DNA from: PALSA-607 sp036510735
GTDB lineage: Bacteria > Actinomycetota > Actinomycetes > Acidothermales > Acidothermaceae
Direction of reading: 5' to 3'
Length of the DNA: 17,990 nucleotides
NCBI GenBank assembly: GCA_036510735.1
Contig: DATCDK010000094.1
Span: forward strand, 1-17,990
A program made the position numbers and the translations under genes. The notes beneath the pieces are model-generated. The model did not search any database. It worked only from the letters and a program-made list of their open reading frames with translations, and was not told the DNA's origin. Positions 7,488 to 13,426 of this stretch are shown here, piece by piece. Positions within the stretch are counted from its first letter, which is position 1. Every line of letters starts with the position of its first letter.

Positions 7488-8194
7488 GCGAGCCCCCGCG
7501 CAGCCAGCACCGCGTGCACCTGAGCGGCAGCCTGCTCGATCGTCAGGCCAGAGGTGTCGAGTCGCAGGTCGGGCTCCTGCGGAATCTCGTATGGGGCGTC
7601 CACGCCGGTCAAGCCGGTGAGCTCACCGGCTCGCTGCTTGGCATAGAGCCCTTTGACGTCGCGGTCTTCGCACACGTCGAGCGGCGTCGCGACGTGCACC
7701 TCGACGAACGCCGCGCCGTCGGTGGCGTGATCGGCGCGCACCTGCGCCCGCGCGCCGGCGTAGGGTGCGATGACCCCGACCAGCACCGTGACGCCATTGC
7801 GGGCCAACAGCCGAGCCAAGAATCCGACCCGGCGCACGTTGGTGTCGCGATCCTCTCGACTAAAGCCGAGATCGCCAGTCAAGTTGGTGCGCAGGTCGTC
7901 GCCGTCGAGCACCTCGACCCAGTGCCCCTCAGCCGTCAACCGATCGCCAAGAGCACGGGCGATCGTCGTCTTGCCCGCGCTCGGTAAACCGGTCAGCCAC
8001 ACGGTTGCACCGGGACGGCGGTCAGCTCGCGAGGGTGCCAGCACATCGCCGCCACGCTTGGTGTCAGTGGTCGCGTCCCGCTCGGTGTCAGTGCTCGCGT
8101 CCCGCTCGGTGTCAGTGGTCGCGTCCCGCTCGGTGTCAGTGGTCGCTTCCCGCGCGGTGTCAGTGGTCGCTTCCCGCTCGGTGTCGGTGCTCAC
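7484..8194 (-). CDS. cysC: Adenylylsulfate (APS) kinase with N-terminal octapeptide repeats
   Basis: This 236-residue protein phosphorylates APS to PAPS. The kinase domain starts at about residue 62 with TVWLTGLPSAGKTTIA (Walker A at 69-77), then LDGDDLRTNLTGDLGFSREDR, RRVGFLARLL, VIAPYAGARAQVR, VHVATPLDVCEDRDVKGLYAKQRAG and the family-typical YEIPQEPDL. Before it lie about 48 Thr/Asp/Arg/Glu-rich residues built from an octapeptide repeat (TDTERDAT type), unusual for CysC. I chose the GTG at 8194 because it overlaps the cysH stop as GTGA, like the other junctions in this operon, with GGGA about 8 nt upstream. An ATG at 8209 is the alternative. The longer frame up to 8419 runs through cysH coding sequence and is not a credible start. 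PAPS is not needed by the APS-type CysH here, so CysC may serve sulfation. Confidence 0.92.
   Translation of the reverse strand: MSTDTEREATTDTAREATTDTERDATTDTERDASTDTERDATTDTKRGGDVLAPSRADRRPGATVWLTGLPSAGKTTIARALGDRLTAEGHWVEVLDGDDLRTNLTGDLGFSREDRDTNVRRVGFLARLLARNGVTVLVGVIAPYAGARAQVRADHATDGAAFVEVHVATPLDVCEDRDVKGLYAKQRAGELTGLTGVDAPYEIPQEPDLRLDTSGLTIEQAAAQVHAVLAARGLA
8061..8194. repeat. 24-bp tandem repeat, 5.6 copies, in the 5' end of cysC
   Basis: Five full 24-bp units start at 8061, 8085, 8109, 8133 and 8157, with a partial sixth from 8181. The consensus begins GTGTCAGTGGTCGC on the plus strand, and units differ at one to three positions. On the coding strand each unit gives eight residues of the type T-D-T-E-R-D-A-T. 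The unit length is a multiple of three, so copy-number change would lengthen or shorten the protein without a frameshift. Confidence 0.95.
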
Positions 8195-8919
8195 GTGTTG
8201 ATCCCGCATTCGGTTTTCGCGTGCCCGACCCAGCGCCCGGACCTCGGATCTGCACCTGGTGCGACCTTGCTCGTGCATGGCCAGCACCCGATCGACAAGT
8301 AGCCGTCGTCGATGAGCGGGCTCACCAGAATGTTGTTGTCGGCGATGTAGGTATCGACGTCGTCGCGGCTCCAGCGCGCGATCGGGTTGACCTTGACCTT
8401 GCGGCGCCGCGCGTCCCATTGCACGACGGGTGTCGTGGCACGCGTTGATGACTCATCACGCCGGACGCCGGTAGCCCAGGAGTCGTAGTTGACCAGGGCC
8501 GCTTCCATCGGCGCGACCTTGCGCATCGCGCAGCAGGCGTCGGGGTCGCGGGCGAAGAGATCCTTGCCGTGCGCCTCGTCTTGTTCTGCGACCGTAAGCA
8601 ACGGCAGCGCCGACACCACGTTGACGTCGTAGACAGCCGCGACGGCGTCGCGCATGCCGATCGTCTCGGCGAAGTGATAGCCGGTGTCGAGAAAGACGAC
8701 GTCGATGCCCGGCTTCGCTTTCGCGGCCAGGGATGCGACCACCGCGTCGCCCATCGACGAGAGCACGCAGAAACGGTCGCCGAAGGTCTGCGCCGCCCAT
8801 TGAAGGATCTCGTGCGCCCGCGCGCCATCGAGGTCGCGCGCGGCCTCCGTTGCAAGTCGCTCGAGCTCGACGAGGCGTTCAAGCTCCGCGACCGGCAGGC
8901 TTGCCGTCGTCCCGCTCAT
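8191..8919 (-). CDS. cysH: Adenylyl-sulfate (APS) reductase, [4Fe-4S] type CysH
   Basis: This 242-residue enzyme reduces APS to sulfite. It has the PP-loop-like CVLSSMGDAVVA (51-62), VFLDTGYHFAET, and the four iron-sulfur cysteines: adjacent Cys129-Cys130 in DACCAMRK and Cys212/Cys215 in GCWPCTSK. The CC...CxxC pattern separates [4Fe-4S] APS reductases from PAPS reductases, which lack it. The catalytic cysteine is in the C-terminal KTECGINT (Cys238). The longer frame begins at 8979, but the ATG at 8919 overlaps the stop of the preceding zinc-ribbon gene as ATGA and has a GGAGGTGCG ribosome binding site, so I use it. The stop overlaps the cysC start. The electron donor is presumably thioredoxin. 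Confidence 0.94.
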   Translation of the reverse strand: MSGTTASLPVAELERLVELERLATEAARDLDGARAHEILQWAAQTFGDRFCVLSSMGDAVVASLAAKAKPGIDVVFLDTGYHFAETIGMRDAVAAVYDVNVVSALPLLTVAEQDEAHGKDLFARDPDACCAMRKVAPMEAALVNYDSWATGVRRDESSTRATTPVVQWDARRRKVKVNPIARWSRDDVDTYIADNNILVSPLIDDGYLSIGCWPCTSKVAPGADPRSGRWVGHAKTECGINT

Positions 8920-9092
8920 CGCACCTCCAGCCGGGCGAACTTCAACGTGAACACCCGAGCGCAACCCCGGCAATGCCATGAGCCGCCTTTGTCACCGTGC
9001 GGGCGAAGGTCTTCGTCGCCGCAGTACGGGCAGTAGAACGGCGTCGCCCGCTCACCCGCTTCCGGGCTTGTCATCGCCGAATCGCTGGTCAT
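8916..9092 (-). CDS. Small zinc-ribbon protein in the sulfate operon
   Basis: This 58-residue protein has two CxxC pairs, CPYC and CRGC, about 20 residues apart, with SWHCRGCARVFTLKFARLEV at the end. That is the layout of a one-knuckle zinc ribbon, though binding of another metal cannot be excluded. The first 15 residues are Ser/Thr-rich and poorly structured. I chose the ATG at 9092 because it overlaps the sulfite reductase stop as ATGA; starts at 9125 or 9074 are possible. Its stop overlaps the cysH start, so it is translationally sandwiched between sulfite reductase and APS reductase. Small Cys-rich proteins occupy comparable places in other actinobacterial sulfur operons (corynebacterial CysX is one such neighbour), but CysX is described as ferredoxin-like and I do not claim orthology. 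Function is unknown; an electron-transfer, metal-delivery or scaffolding role is conjecture. Confidence 0.82.
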   Translation of the reverse strand: MTSDSAMTSPEAGERATPFYCPYCGDEDLRPHGDKGGSWHCRGCARVFTLKFARLEVR

Positions 9093-10825
9093 TGCAGGTC
9101 CGCTTCGTCTGCACGGTGCACCCATTGCGTGAAGCGCTCACCGTCGCCGCGTTGTTCCAGGTAGCGGTTCGCGAGTCGCTCGACGTAGTCCTCGAGCTCG
9201 TCTTCAGTGACTTTGAGGCCGCGCAACTTGCGGCCGAAGTTGGCGTCGACGCCGAGGCTGCCGCCGAGGTGCACCTGATACCCGCCAACTTGCTCACCCG
9301 CGGCGTTGGTGACGAGCGATCCCTTCAGACCGATGTCGGCAACCTGGAACCGCGCGCACGAGTTCGGACAGCCGTTGACGTTGATCGTCATGGGGCTGTC
9401 GAAGTCCGGCAGCCGCCGTTCGAGTTCGTCGATGAGTGTCATCGCGCGGTTCTTGGTCTCGACGATCGCGAGCTTGCAGAACTCGATCCCCGTGCAGGCC
9501 ATGGTCTGGCGCCGGAACGTGCTCGGATTCACCTGGAGGTCGAGTGCCTCGAGACCCGCCGTCAACGAGTCGACCTGATCCGCAGGCACGTCGAGCACGA
9601 TCATCTTCTGCTCGACAGTTGCATGAACGCGGCCGCTGCCGTGAGCCTCTGCAAGGTCGGCGATCTGGTTCAGCGTGGTGCCACTCAGTCGGCCGACTCG
9701 CGGCGCGAAGCCGACGTAGAACTTGCCGTCCTTCTGCGGGTGCACACCCACGTGGTCACGTCGTCCGTCGGCCGGCTCGATAGGTGCCGGCCCGTCGGGC
9801 AGCGCGTAACCGAGGTATTCCTTTTCCAATACCTCGCGGAACTTCGGCGCGCCCCAGTCGGCGACGAGGAACTTCATCCGGGCACGGGTGCGAAGGCGCC
9901 GGTAGCCGTAGTCGCGGAAGATGCTGATGACGCCGACCCACGCCTCGCGCACCTGGTCGGGTCGGACAAAGACGCCGAGTCGCTGCGCCATCATCGGGTT
10001 CGTCGACAGCCCGCCACCGACCCAGAGGTCGAAGCCGGGAGTGCCGTCAGGACCGATGACGCCGACGAATGACACGTCGTTGATCTCGTGGATCGTGCAG
10101 AGCGGACCGCAGCCGGTGATCGAGGTCTTGAACTTGCGGGGCAGGTTCGAGAACGCGGGGTCACCGACGTAGAGCGCGTCGATCTCGCGGATATGCGGTG
10201 TCGGGTCGGCGATCTCGGCTGCGTCGACGCCGGCCACCGGACAACCAAGCACGTTGCGAGGTGAGTCGCCGCAGGCCTCGAGCGTGCGCAGACCGACCGC
10301 CTCGAGCTCGTCCCAGATCGCGGGGACGTCTTCGATACGGATCCAGTGCAGCTGGATGTTCTGGCGGTCGGTGACGTCAGCGAGGTCGCGACCGTAGGTA
10401 GTCGCGATGTGTCCGATCGCCCGCACCTGTTCGACGCTGAGCTGCCCGCCCGGAATCCGGATCCGCATCATAAAGTAGCGGTCGTCGAGCTCCTCCGGCT
10501 CGAGCAAGCCGGTCTTCCCGCCGCTGATGCCAGGGCGCCGCTGGGTATAGAGGCCCATCCAACGCATGCGGCCGCGCAGGTCGGAGCCGTCGATGGAGTC
10601 GAAGCCAGCTTTGGAGTAGATGTCGAGGATGCGGCGCTGCACGTGCAACGCATCGTCGTCCTTCTTCATCCGCTCGTTTGGGTTGAGCGGCTCACGCATG
10701 CCCAGCGCCCACTGCCCCTGACCGCGCGACTTGCCCTTGTCAGCGTGCGCACTTTTAGCCCGCGGGACGCCGGGCTGGCTGGCGTCCGCTGGGGGTGACC
10801 CTGGGGAGGTGGTCGGTGCCGACAT
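9089..10825 (-). CDS. sirA: Ferredoxin-dependent sulfite reductase (SirA/NirA family)
   Basis: This 578-residue siroheme and [4Fe-4S] enzyme carries out the six-electron reduction of sulfite to sulfide. Cluster/siroheme cysteines are Cys444 and Cys450 (CTGIEFC) and Cys486 and Cys490 (NGCPNSC). Siroheme-binding basic and polar residues are seen in RFDRQN-like VTDRQNIQLHW and GLRTLEACGDSPRNVLGCP. Tyr93 (GLYTQRRPG) and Cys185 (LEACGD) are 92 residues apart, the same spacing as the Tyr69-Cys161 covalent pair I recall from the M. tuberculosis enzyme, which was shown to be a sulfite rather than a nitrite reductase. The N-terminal 35 residues are Ser/Pro/Lys-rich. The ATG start has AAGGA nine bases upstream, inside a palindrome. 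It heads the operon, downstream of the leader peptide. The sulfur context makes nitrite reductase unlikely. Confidence 0.93.
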   Translation of the reverse strand: MSAPTTSPGSPPADASQPGVPRAKSAHADKGKSRGQGQWALGMREPLNPNERMKKDDDALHVQRRILDIYSKAGFDSIDGSDLRGRMRWMGLYTQRRPGISGGKTGLLEPEELDDRYFMMRIRIPGGQLSVEQVRAIGHIATTYGRDLADVTDRQNIQLHWIRIEDVPAIWDELEAVGLRTLEACGDSPRNVLGCPVAGVDAAEIADPTPHIREIDALYVGDPAFSNLPRKFKTSITGCGPLCTIHEINDVSFVGVIGPDGTPGFDLWVGGGLSTNPMMAQRLGVFVRPDQVREAWVGVISIFRDYGYRRLRTRARMKFLVADWGAPKFREVLEKEYLGYALPDGPAPIEPADGRRDHVGVHPQKDGKFYVGFAPRVGRLSGTTLNQIADLAEAHGSGRVHATVEQKMIVLDVPADQVDSLTAGLEALDLQVNPSTFRRQTMACTGIEFCKLAIVETKNRAMTLIDELERRLPDFDSPMTINVNGCPNSCARFQVADIGLKGSLVTNAAGEQVGGYQVHLGGSLGVDANFGRKLRGLKVTEDELEDYVERLANRYLEQRGDGERFTQWVHRADEADLQ

Positions 10826-10828
10826 GCG

Positions 10829-10841
10829 CGAAGGTCCTTCG
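10829..10841 (-). promoter_or_regulatory. Palindrome enclosing the sirA ribosome binding site
   Basis: CGAAGG-T-CCTTCG on the plus strand is a perfect 6+1+6 palindrome. On the mRNA it reads CGAAGGACCTTCG, and its AAGGA is the best Shine-Dalgarno match for sirA, 9 nt from the ATG. A small hairpin with this site in its stem could limit translation initiation, or the palindrome could bind a protein as DNA. The sequence is clear; the role is inference. Confidence 0.45.
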
Positions 10842-10880
10842 AATTGGCAAGCGCAGTCGAGCCAGGTGCGACTAGGGCAG

Positions 10881-10911
10881 CCGGGCGACCGCGCCCGGAC
10901 GGGGGCGACGG
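10881..10911 (-). promoter_or_regulatory. Putative attenuator: two mutually exclusive hairpins after the leader peptide
   Basis: Hairpin A pairs CCGGGCG with CGCCCGG (10881-10887 with 10892-10898, 4-nt loop). Hairpin B pairs CCG(T)CGCCC with GGGCGCGG on the mRNA (10903-10911 with 10889-10896, 6-nt loop, one bulged base). They share bases 10892-10896, so only one can form. Hairpin B's first arm begins two bases after the leader peptide stop and would be covered by a ribosome that has finished the leader. That would favour A, the promoter-distal hairpin. No T-run follows A, so termination might be Rho-dependent or the control might be on translation. Confidence 0.55.
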
Positions 10912-10912
10912 A

Positions 10913-11011
10913 TCAGGCAGCCGGCAGACAGGCCGCGCTCGATACGCGCAGCAAGTCGACGTGCAGGCGCGCAACGAGCCTGAGGGCAGGCATTCCCGCG
11001 CGCAACGTCAT
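10913..11011 (-). CDS. Cysteine-containing leader peptide of the sulfate operon
   Basis: A 32-residue ORF lies 87 bp upstream of sirA, with core RLHVDLLRVSSAAC followed by LPAA and a TGA stop. I recognise the H-V-D-L-x-R...A-x-C pattern from short actinobacterial ORFs annotated as putative leader peptides next to sulfur-metabolism genes; this is recollection, not a search. The single Cys (codon 10930-10928) lies four sense codons before the stop, a sensible place for ribosome stalling when charged tRNA-Cys is scarce. I give the ATG at 11011; ATG at 10993 (26 residues) is equally possible and has GCGGGA just before it. Neither has a strong Shine-Dalgarno site, so leaderless or short-leader translation is plausible. 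Two competing hairpins follow immediately. The peptide itself probably has no other function. Confidence 0.8.
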   Translation of the reverse strand: MTLRAGMPALRLVARLHVDLLRVSSAACLPAA

Positions 11012-11040
11012 ACAGCGAGGGTGCCACACCCGTTCAATGC
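11000..11040 (-). promoter_or_regulatory. Possible promoter and operator of the sulfate operon
   Basis: On the minus strand TTGAAC and TATGAC are 19 bp apart, a loose -35/-10 match that would place the transcript start near the second ATG of the leader peptide. Between them lies GGGTG-CCA-CACCC (11019-11031 on plus), a small inverted repeat where a regulator could bind. The promoter must lie between the ssb terminator (11093) and the leader ORF, but the exact elements are uncertain. Confidence 0.3.
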
Positions 11041-11092
11041 CTAGCGAGCTAGTGGACATTCGCGCGAGCACGTGTCACGAGTCGAACCGGAA

Positions 11093-11131
11093 ACCCGCCG
11101 GACTGCGCTGCCTCTGCGCGGTCCGGCGGGT
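11093..11131 (-). terminator. Terminator of ssb
   Basis: A perfect 11-bp stem ACCCGCCGGAC (11093-11103) with GTCCGGCGGGT (11121-11131) is extended inward by a T-G pair and GCGC/GCGC, with the 7-nt loop TGCCTCT. It begins about 30 bp after the ssb stop codon and ahead of the sulfate-operon promoter region, so it insulates the two units. There is no long T-run. Confidence 0.8.
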
Positions 11132-11162
11132 CGTGTGATGGGCTCCGGGAAAGCCAGCGCAG

Positions 11163-11864
11163 CTACCCCGCCGAGCGCGACCGCCAACGACCGCCGGCGC
11201 TCGCGAGCTGGGCCACCGGCTCGGCGTGCTCGGCAGGCAGTGCAGTCTCGGCTGAATCCACCACTGCAGCGAGTGGATCGATCACCGGTCCGGTGCCGTC
11301 GTCGTCCGTCTGCGGGACGTCTACCCCGACGACACCACCGAGTGAGTCGCCGAACGACTCACCAAGCGACACACCCCAATCGATGCCCCCGGGCGCGACG
11401 AGGTCACCCTCCGGACCGTCTTCCCCATCCAGGCCGCCCGCCGGCATGAGATCGTCCTCGCTCGGCGCTGCGGATGCGGCTTCGACGGACGGCTGTGCGG
11501 TGCGTTCGACGCGCTTGATAATCGTGGTGGCTCGGGCCAACTCGGGTCCGACCGCCATAGCATCGATGTCGACCGACTGCCGTTTCTCGCCGTCCTTCGT
11601 CTCATACGGTCGCACCGACAACCGGCCGATCACGATGACCGAGTTCCCCTTCTTCAGGGACTGGTAGACGTTCTCTGCAAGGGCGCGCCAGCAGTTGACG
11701 CTGGTGAAGAGGGTGTCGCCGTCCTTCCACTGCCCGGACGCACGGTCGAACCGGCGCGGGGTCGACGCGAGGCGAAACGATGCGACCGGCTGCCCGTCCT
11801 TCAGATACGTCAGCCGCGGATCGGCGACGAGGTTGCCGACCACGGTGACTTGCGTGTCGAACAT
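11163..11864 (-). CDS. ssb: Single-stranded DNA-binding protein paralogue (SSB)
   Basis: This 233-residue protein has an N-terminal OB-fold (about 1-110): FDTQVTVVGNLVADPRLTY, PVASFRLASTPRRFD, TLFTSVNCWRALAENV, KKGNSVIVIGRL and a KRQSVDIDAMAVGPEL end, all typical of bacterial SSB. It binds ssDNA, usually as a tetramer. The tail (about 120-233) is acidic and Gly-rich in its middle (GGLDGEDGPEGDL, QTDDDGTGPV), but the last residues are RWRSRSAG rather than the acidic DDxPF tip through which replicative SSB recruits partners. With its MFDT start, it is probably the second, non-replicative SSB of actinobacteria rather than the ssb of the rpsF-rpsR operon. I chose ATG 11864 because AAGGAG lies 6 nt upstream; the frame extends to 11897. 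It has its own terminator. Confidence 0.9.
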   Translation of the reverse strand: MFDTQVTVVGNLVADPRLTYLKDGQPVASFRLASTPRRFDRASGQWKDGDTLFTSVNCWRALAENVYQSLKKGNSVIVIGRLSVRPYETKDGEKRQSVDIDAMAVGPELARATTIIKRVERTAQPSVEAASAAPSEDDLMPAGGLDGEDGPEGDLVAPGGIDWGVSLGESFGDSLGGVVGVDVPQTDDDGTGPVIDPLAAVVDSAETALPAEHAEPVAQLASAGGRWRSRSAG

Positions 11865-12027
11865 GGTTTCTCCTTCCGGTGCGGCTGCCTGCCGCATGTA
11901 AGGAGAGTGGCGTGCGCGCGCAGTCGAGACCGGGCGCTGATCACCGGTGGTGGAGGGCGGAAAGCGCCGCGCCGACCTGTGGATATCCGCGCTGTGGCGT
12001 AACCTTTGGACCGCTGTAAGAGGGTGA

Positions 12028-12101
12028 GCGCCCGTAGCTCAGACGGATAGAGCACCTGCCTTCTAAGCAGGACGTCGCAGGTTCGAATCCTGCCGGGCGC
12101 G
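12028..12101 (+). tRNA. tRNA-Arg (anticodon TCT)
   Basis: A full cloverleaf can be drawn. The acceptor is GCGCCCG (12028-12034) with CGGGCGC (12094-12100). The D stem is GCTC/GAGC. The anticodon stem is CCTGC/GCAGG with loop CTTCTAA and anticodon TCT at 12062-12064. The T arm is GCAGG-TTCGAAT-CCTGC, and the discriminator is G12101. It reads AGA codons, which are rare at this base composition. CCA is not encoded. The gene is divergent from ssb and convergent with hipA, whose stop is 16 bp away. A TAACCT (12000-12005) upstream could be its -10. Confidence 0.97.
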
Positions 12102-12117
12102 CAAATCTGCAGGCGCG

Positions 12118-13422
12118 CTACCGCAGCGGCGCGGACGCCGTCTCAATGTCATCGGCTACCTGTGCCGCAATCGGCTCCGGGATGCCAGCCTCGTCCGCGA
12201 ACGTCAGCCACTTGTCGACCGCCTCGATGACCTGGTCGACGAGTGCCGATGCACCAGGCACGTTGAACCGGTCGCCGACCTCGCGGAGATCGGCGCGGGT
12301 GATCGAGGTAGTGCGCCCGTTCACCGCCATGAGGTGCTGGCGCGTCCATCGACTCTCCGGTGCGTGGGCGTGAGTCACGTCGTAGGCCGGGGAAAGCCGC
12401 CACTGCCCGCCCTGGGCGAGGACGAAGGAAACGTTCTTGGTGTGGTCATCGCAGTTCGCCGCGGCGACGTTGAACACCATGCGTCGGTAGGCCTCCGCTC
12501 GCTCGAGCACACCGAGTCCGAGACGATCCAGCTGGAGGAAAAGCTGGGCGTAGTCGTGTGTGCCGATCTGCCGGAAGTCAAGTTGCGCCACCGCACACAG
12601 CGTCTGGGTGTGGACTCGGCCCCCGCTCGATGTCCGGTCAAAACGACGCGTCATGAAGTGCGCCCGGCCACCTTCTTTCCAGAGTCGGCACTCCGTCATC
12701 TCGATGCCAGCAGCGATGGCCATGCGGTGGTAGGCGTACTCAATGCGACCGAAGTGTCCTGACGCGCCGAGGTCGCGGTCGGCTCCGACGCCGTCGAACT
12801 TGAGCAGCCACGACTCGAAGCCGGGATCGGCGGGGACCTGACCGGAACGCAGTTCACCGGTGCCGGGGTTTAGGGCGACGACCGCTTTGGCCCGCGCGCC
12901 GCCGGCCGATGTGCCAACGGCGATGAGGTGCGCGAGCGTTTGCGTCAGAGCTCCTTCGGAGCCGGTGTCGCCGCGGAGGGCGGTGCGGGCTGCGAGAACG
13001 AGTTCGGACAGTTCGATCGCGGTTGCCTTGCGTGTGCGAGGGCCTCTCAGCGGACGAAACTCCAGTGCCCCCATCCCTCGCGAGCCGAGGTAGGCGAGCC
13101 GGTCGAGGGGCGTGATCTGCTCGGACCGCAGACCTTCGTTTGCGAGGTACGCGGTGGTAAGCGCGTTCCCGAAGTCGTCGGGGAGCGAGTCGGCCACCAT
13201 GGCGGGCAGCTGGTGGTACGTCTCGGGTGGGAGCGTAGGGAATACAAAGCGTCTCCCGCGGGTCGCCGTCGGCATTGCGGTTGGTGCCAACTCGACGCCG
13301 GAGTCGGCCCAGGTGCCGTCGTACTCGAAGACGTAAAAGCCCGACTTAGGGTCACGGGCCACCGCTCCTACTCGCGATCCCCAGCAGCGCACCTCAATAA
13401 CGTCGACGGGCTGATACGCCAC
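12118..13422 (-). CDS. hipA: HipA-family serine/threonine kinase toxin
   Basis: The longest frame (GTG at 13455) gives 445 residues; I use the GTG at 13422 (434 residues), 5 bp after the hipB stop, with GAGG about 9 nt upstream. In the longer numbering, motifs are GTSAGGARAK (181-190, the Ser-containing loop that is autophosphorylated in HipA), Lys219 in WLLKFDG, the catalytic NCDDHTKNVSF (334-344) and the metal-binding Asp in LSPAYDV (354-360). The HipA N-terminal subdomain (VIEVRCWGSRVGAV) precedes the kinase core. In E. coli, HipA phosphorylates glutamyl-tRNA synthetase and causes growth arrest and persistence; the substrate here cannot be told. No key residue is missing, so it is likely active. 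It follows its antitoxin gene and ends 16 bp from tRNA-Arg. Confidence 0.9.
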   Translation of the reverse strand: MAYQPVDVIEVRCWGSRVGAVARDPKSGFYVFEYDGTWADSGVELAPTAMPTATRGRRFVFPTLPPETYHQLPAMVADSLPDDFGNALTTAYLANEGLRSEQITPLDRLAYLGSRGMGALEFRPLRGPRTRKATAIELSELVLAARTALRGDTGSEGALTQTLAHLIAVGTSAGGARAKAVVALNPGTGELRSGQVPADPGFESWLLKFDGVGADRDLGASGHFGRIEYAYHRMAIAAGIEMTECRLWKEGGRAHFMTRRFDRTSSGGRVHTQTLCAVAQLDFRQIGTHDYAQLFLQLDRLGLGVLERAEAYRRMVFNVAAANCDDHTKNVSFVLAQGGQWRLSPAYDVTHAHAPESRWTRQHLMAVNGRTTSITRADLREVGDRFNVPGASALVDQVIEAVDKWLTFADEAGIPEPIAAQVADDIETASAPLR

Positions 13423-13426
13423 CGCG

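Noticed and set aside
8061..8194. Could the repeat be a CRISPR array or a protein-binding iteron array?
   Set aside because: The units are directly adjacent with no spacers, and the 24-bp period encodes a clean octapeptide in frame with the kinase, so a coding tandem repeat explains it.
7484..8419. Longer APS kinase frame (311 codons) starting inside cysH
   Set aside because: The upstream 75 codons run through cysH coding sequence in another frame and are Arg-rich. The GTG at 8194 overlaps the cysH stop as at the other junctions.
9089..10825. Annotation as nitrite reductase NirA
   Set aside because: The family name is shared, but the operon of sulfate-reduction genes, the Cys leader and the Tyr/Cys pair favour sulfite.
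10826..11092. SAM or cobalamin riboswitch upstream of sirA
   Set aside because: I see no conserved riboswitch core. The leader peptide and its short hairpins account for the region.
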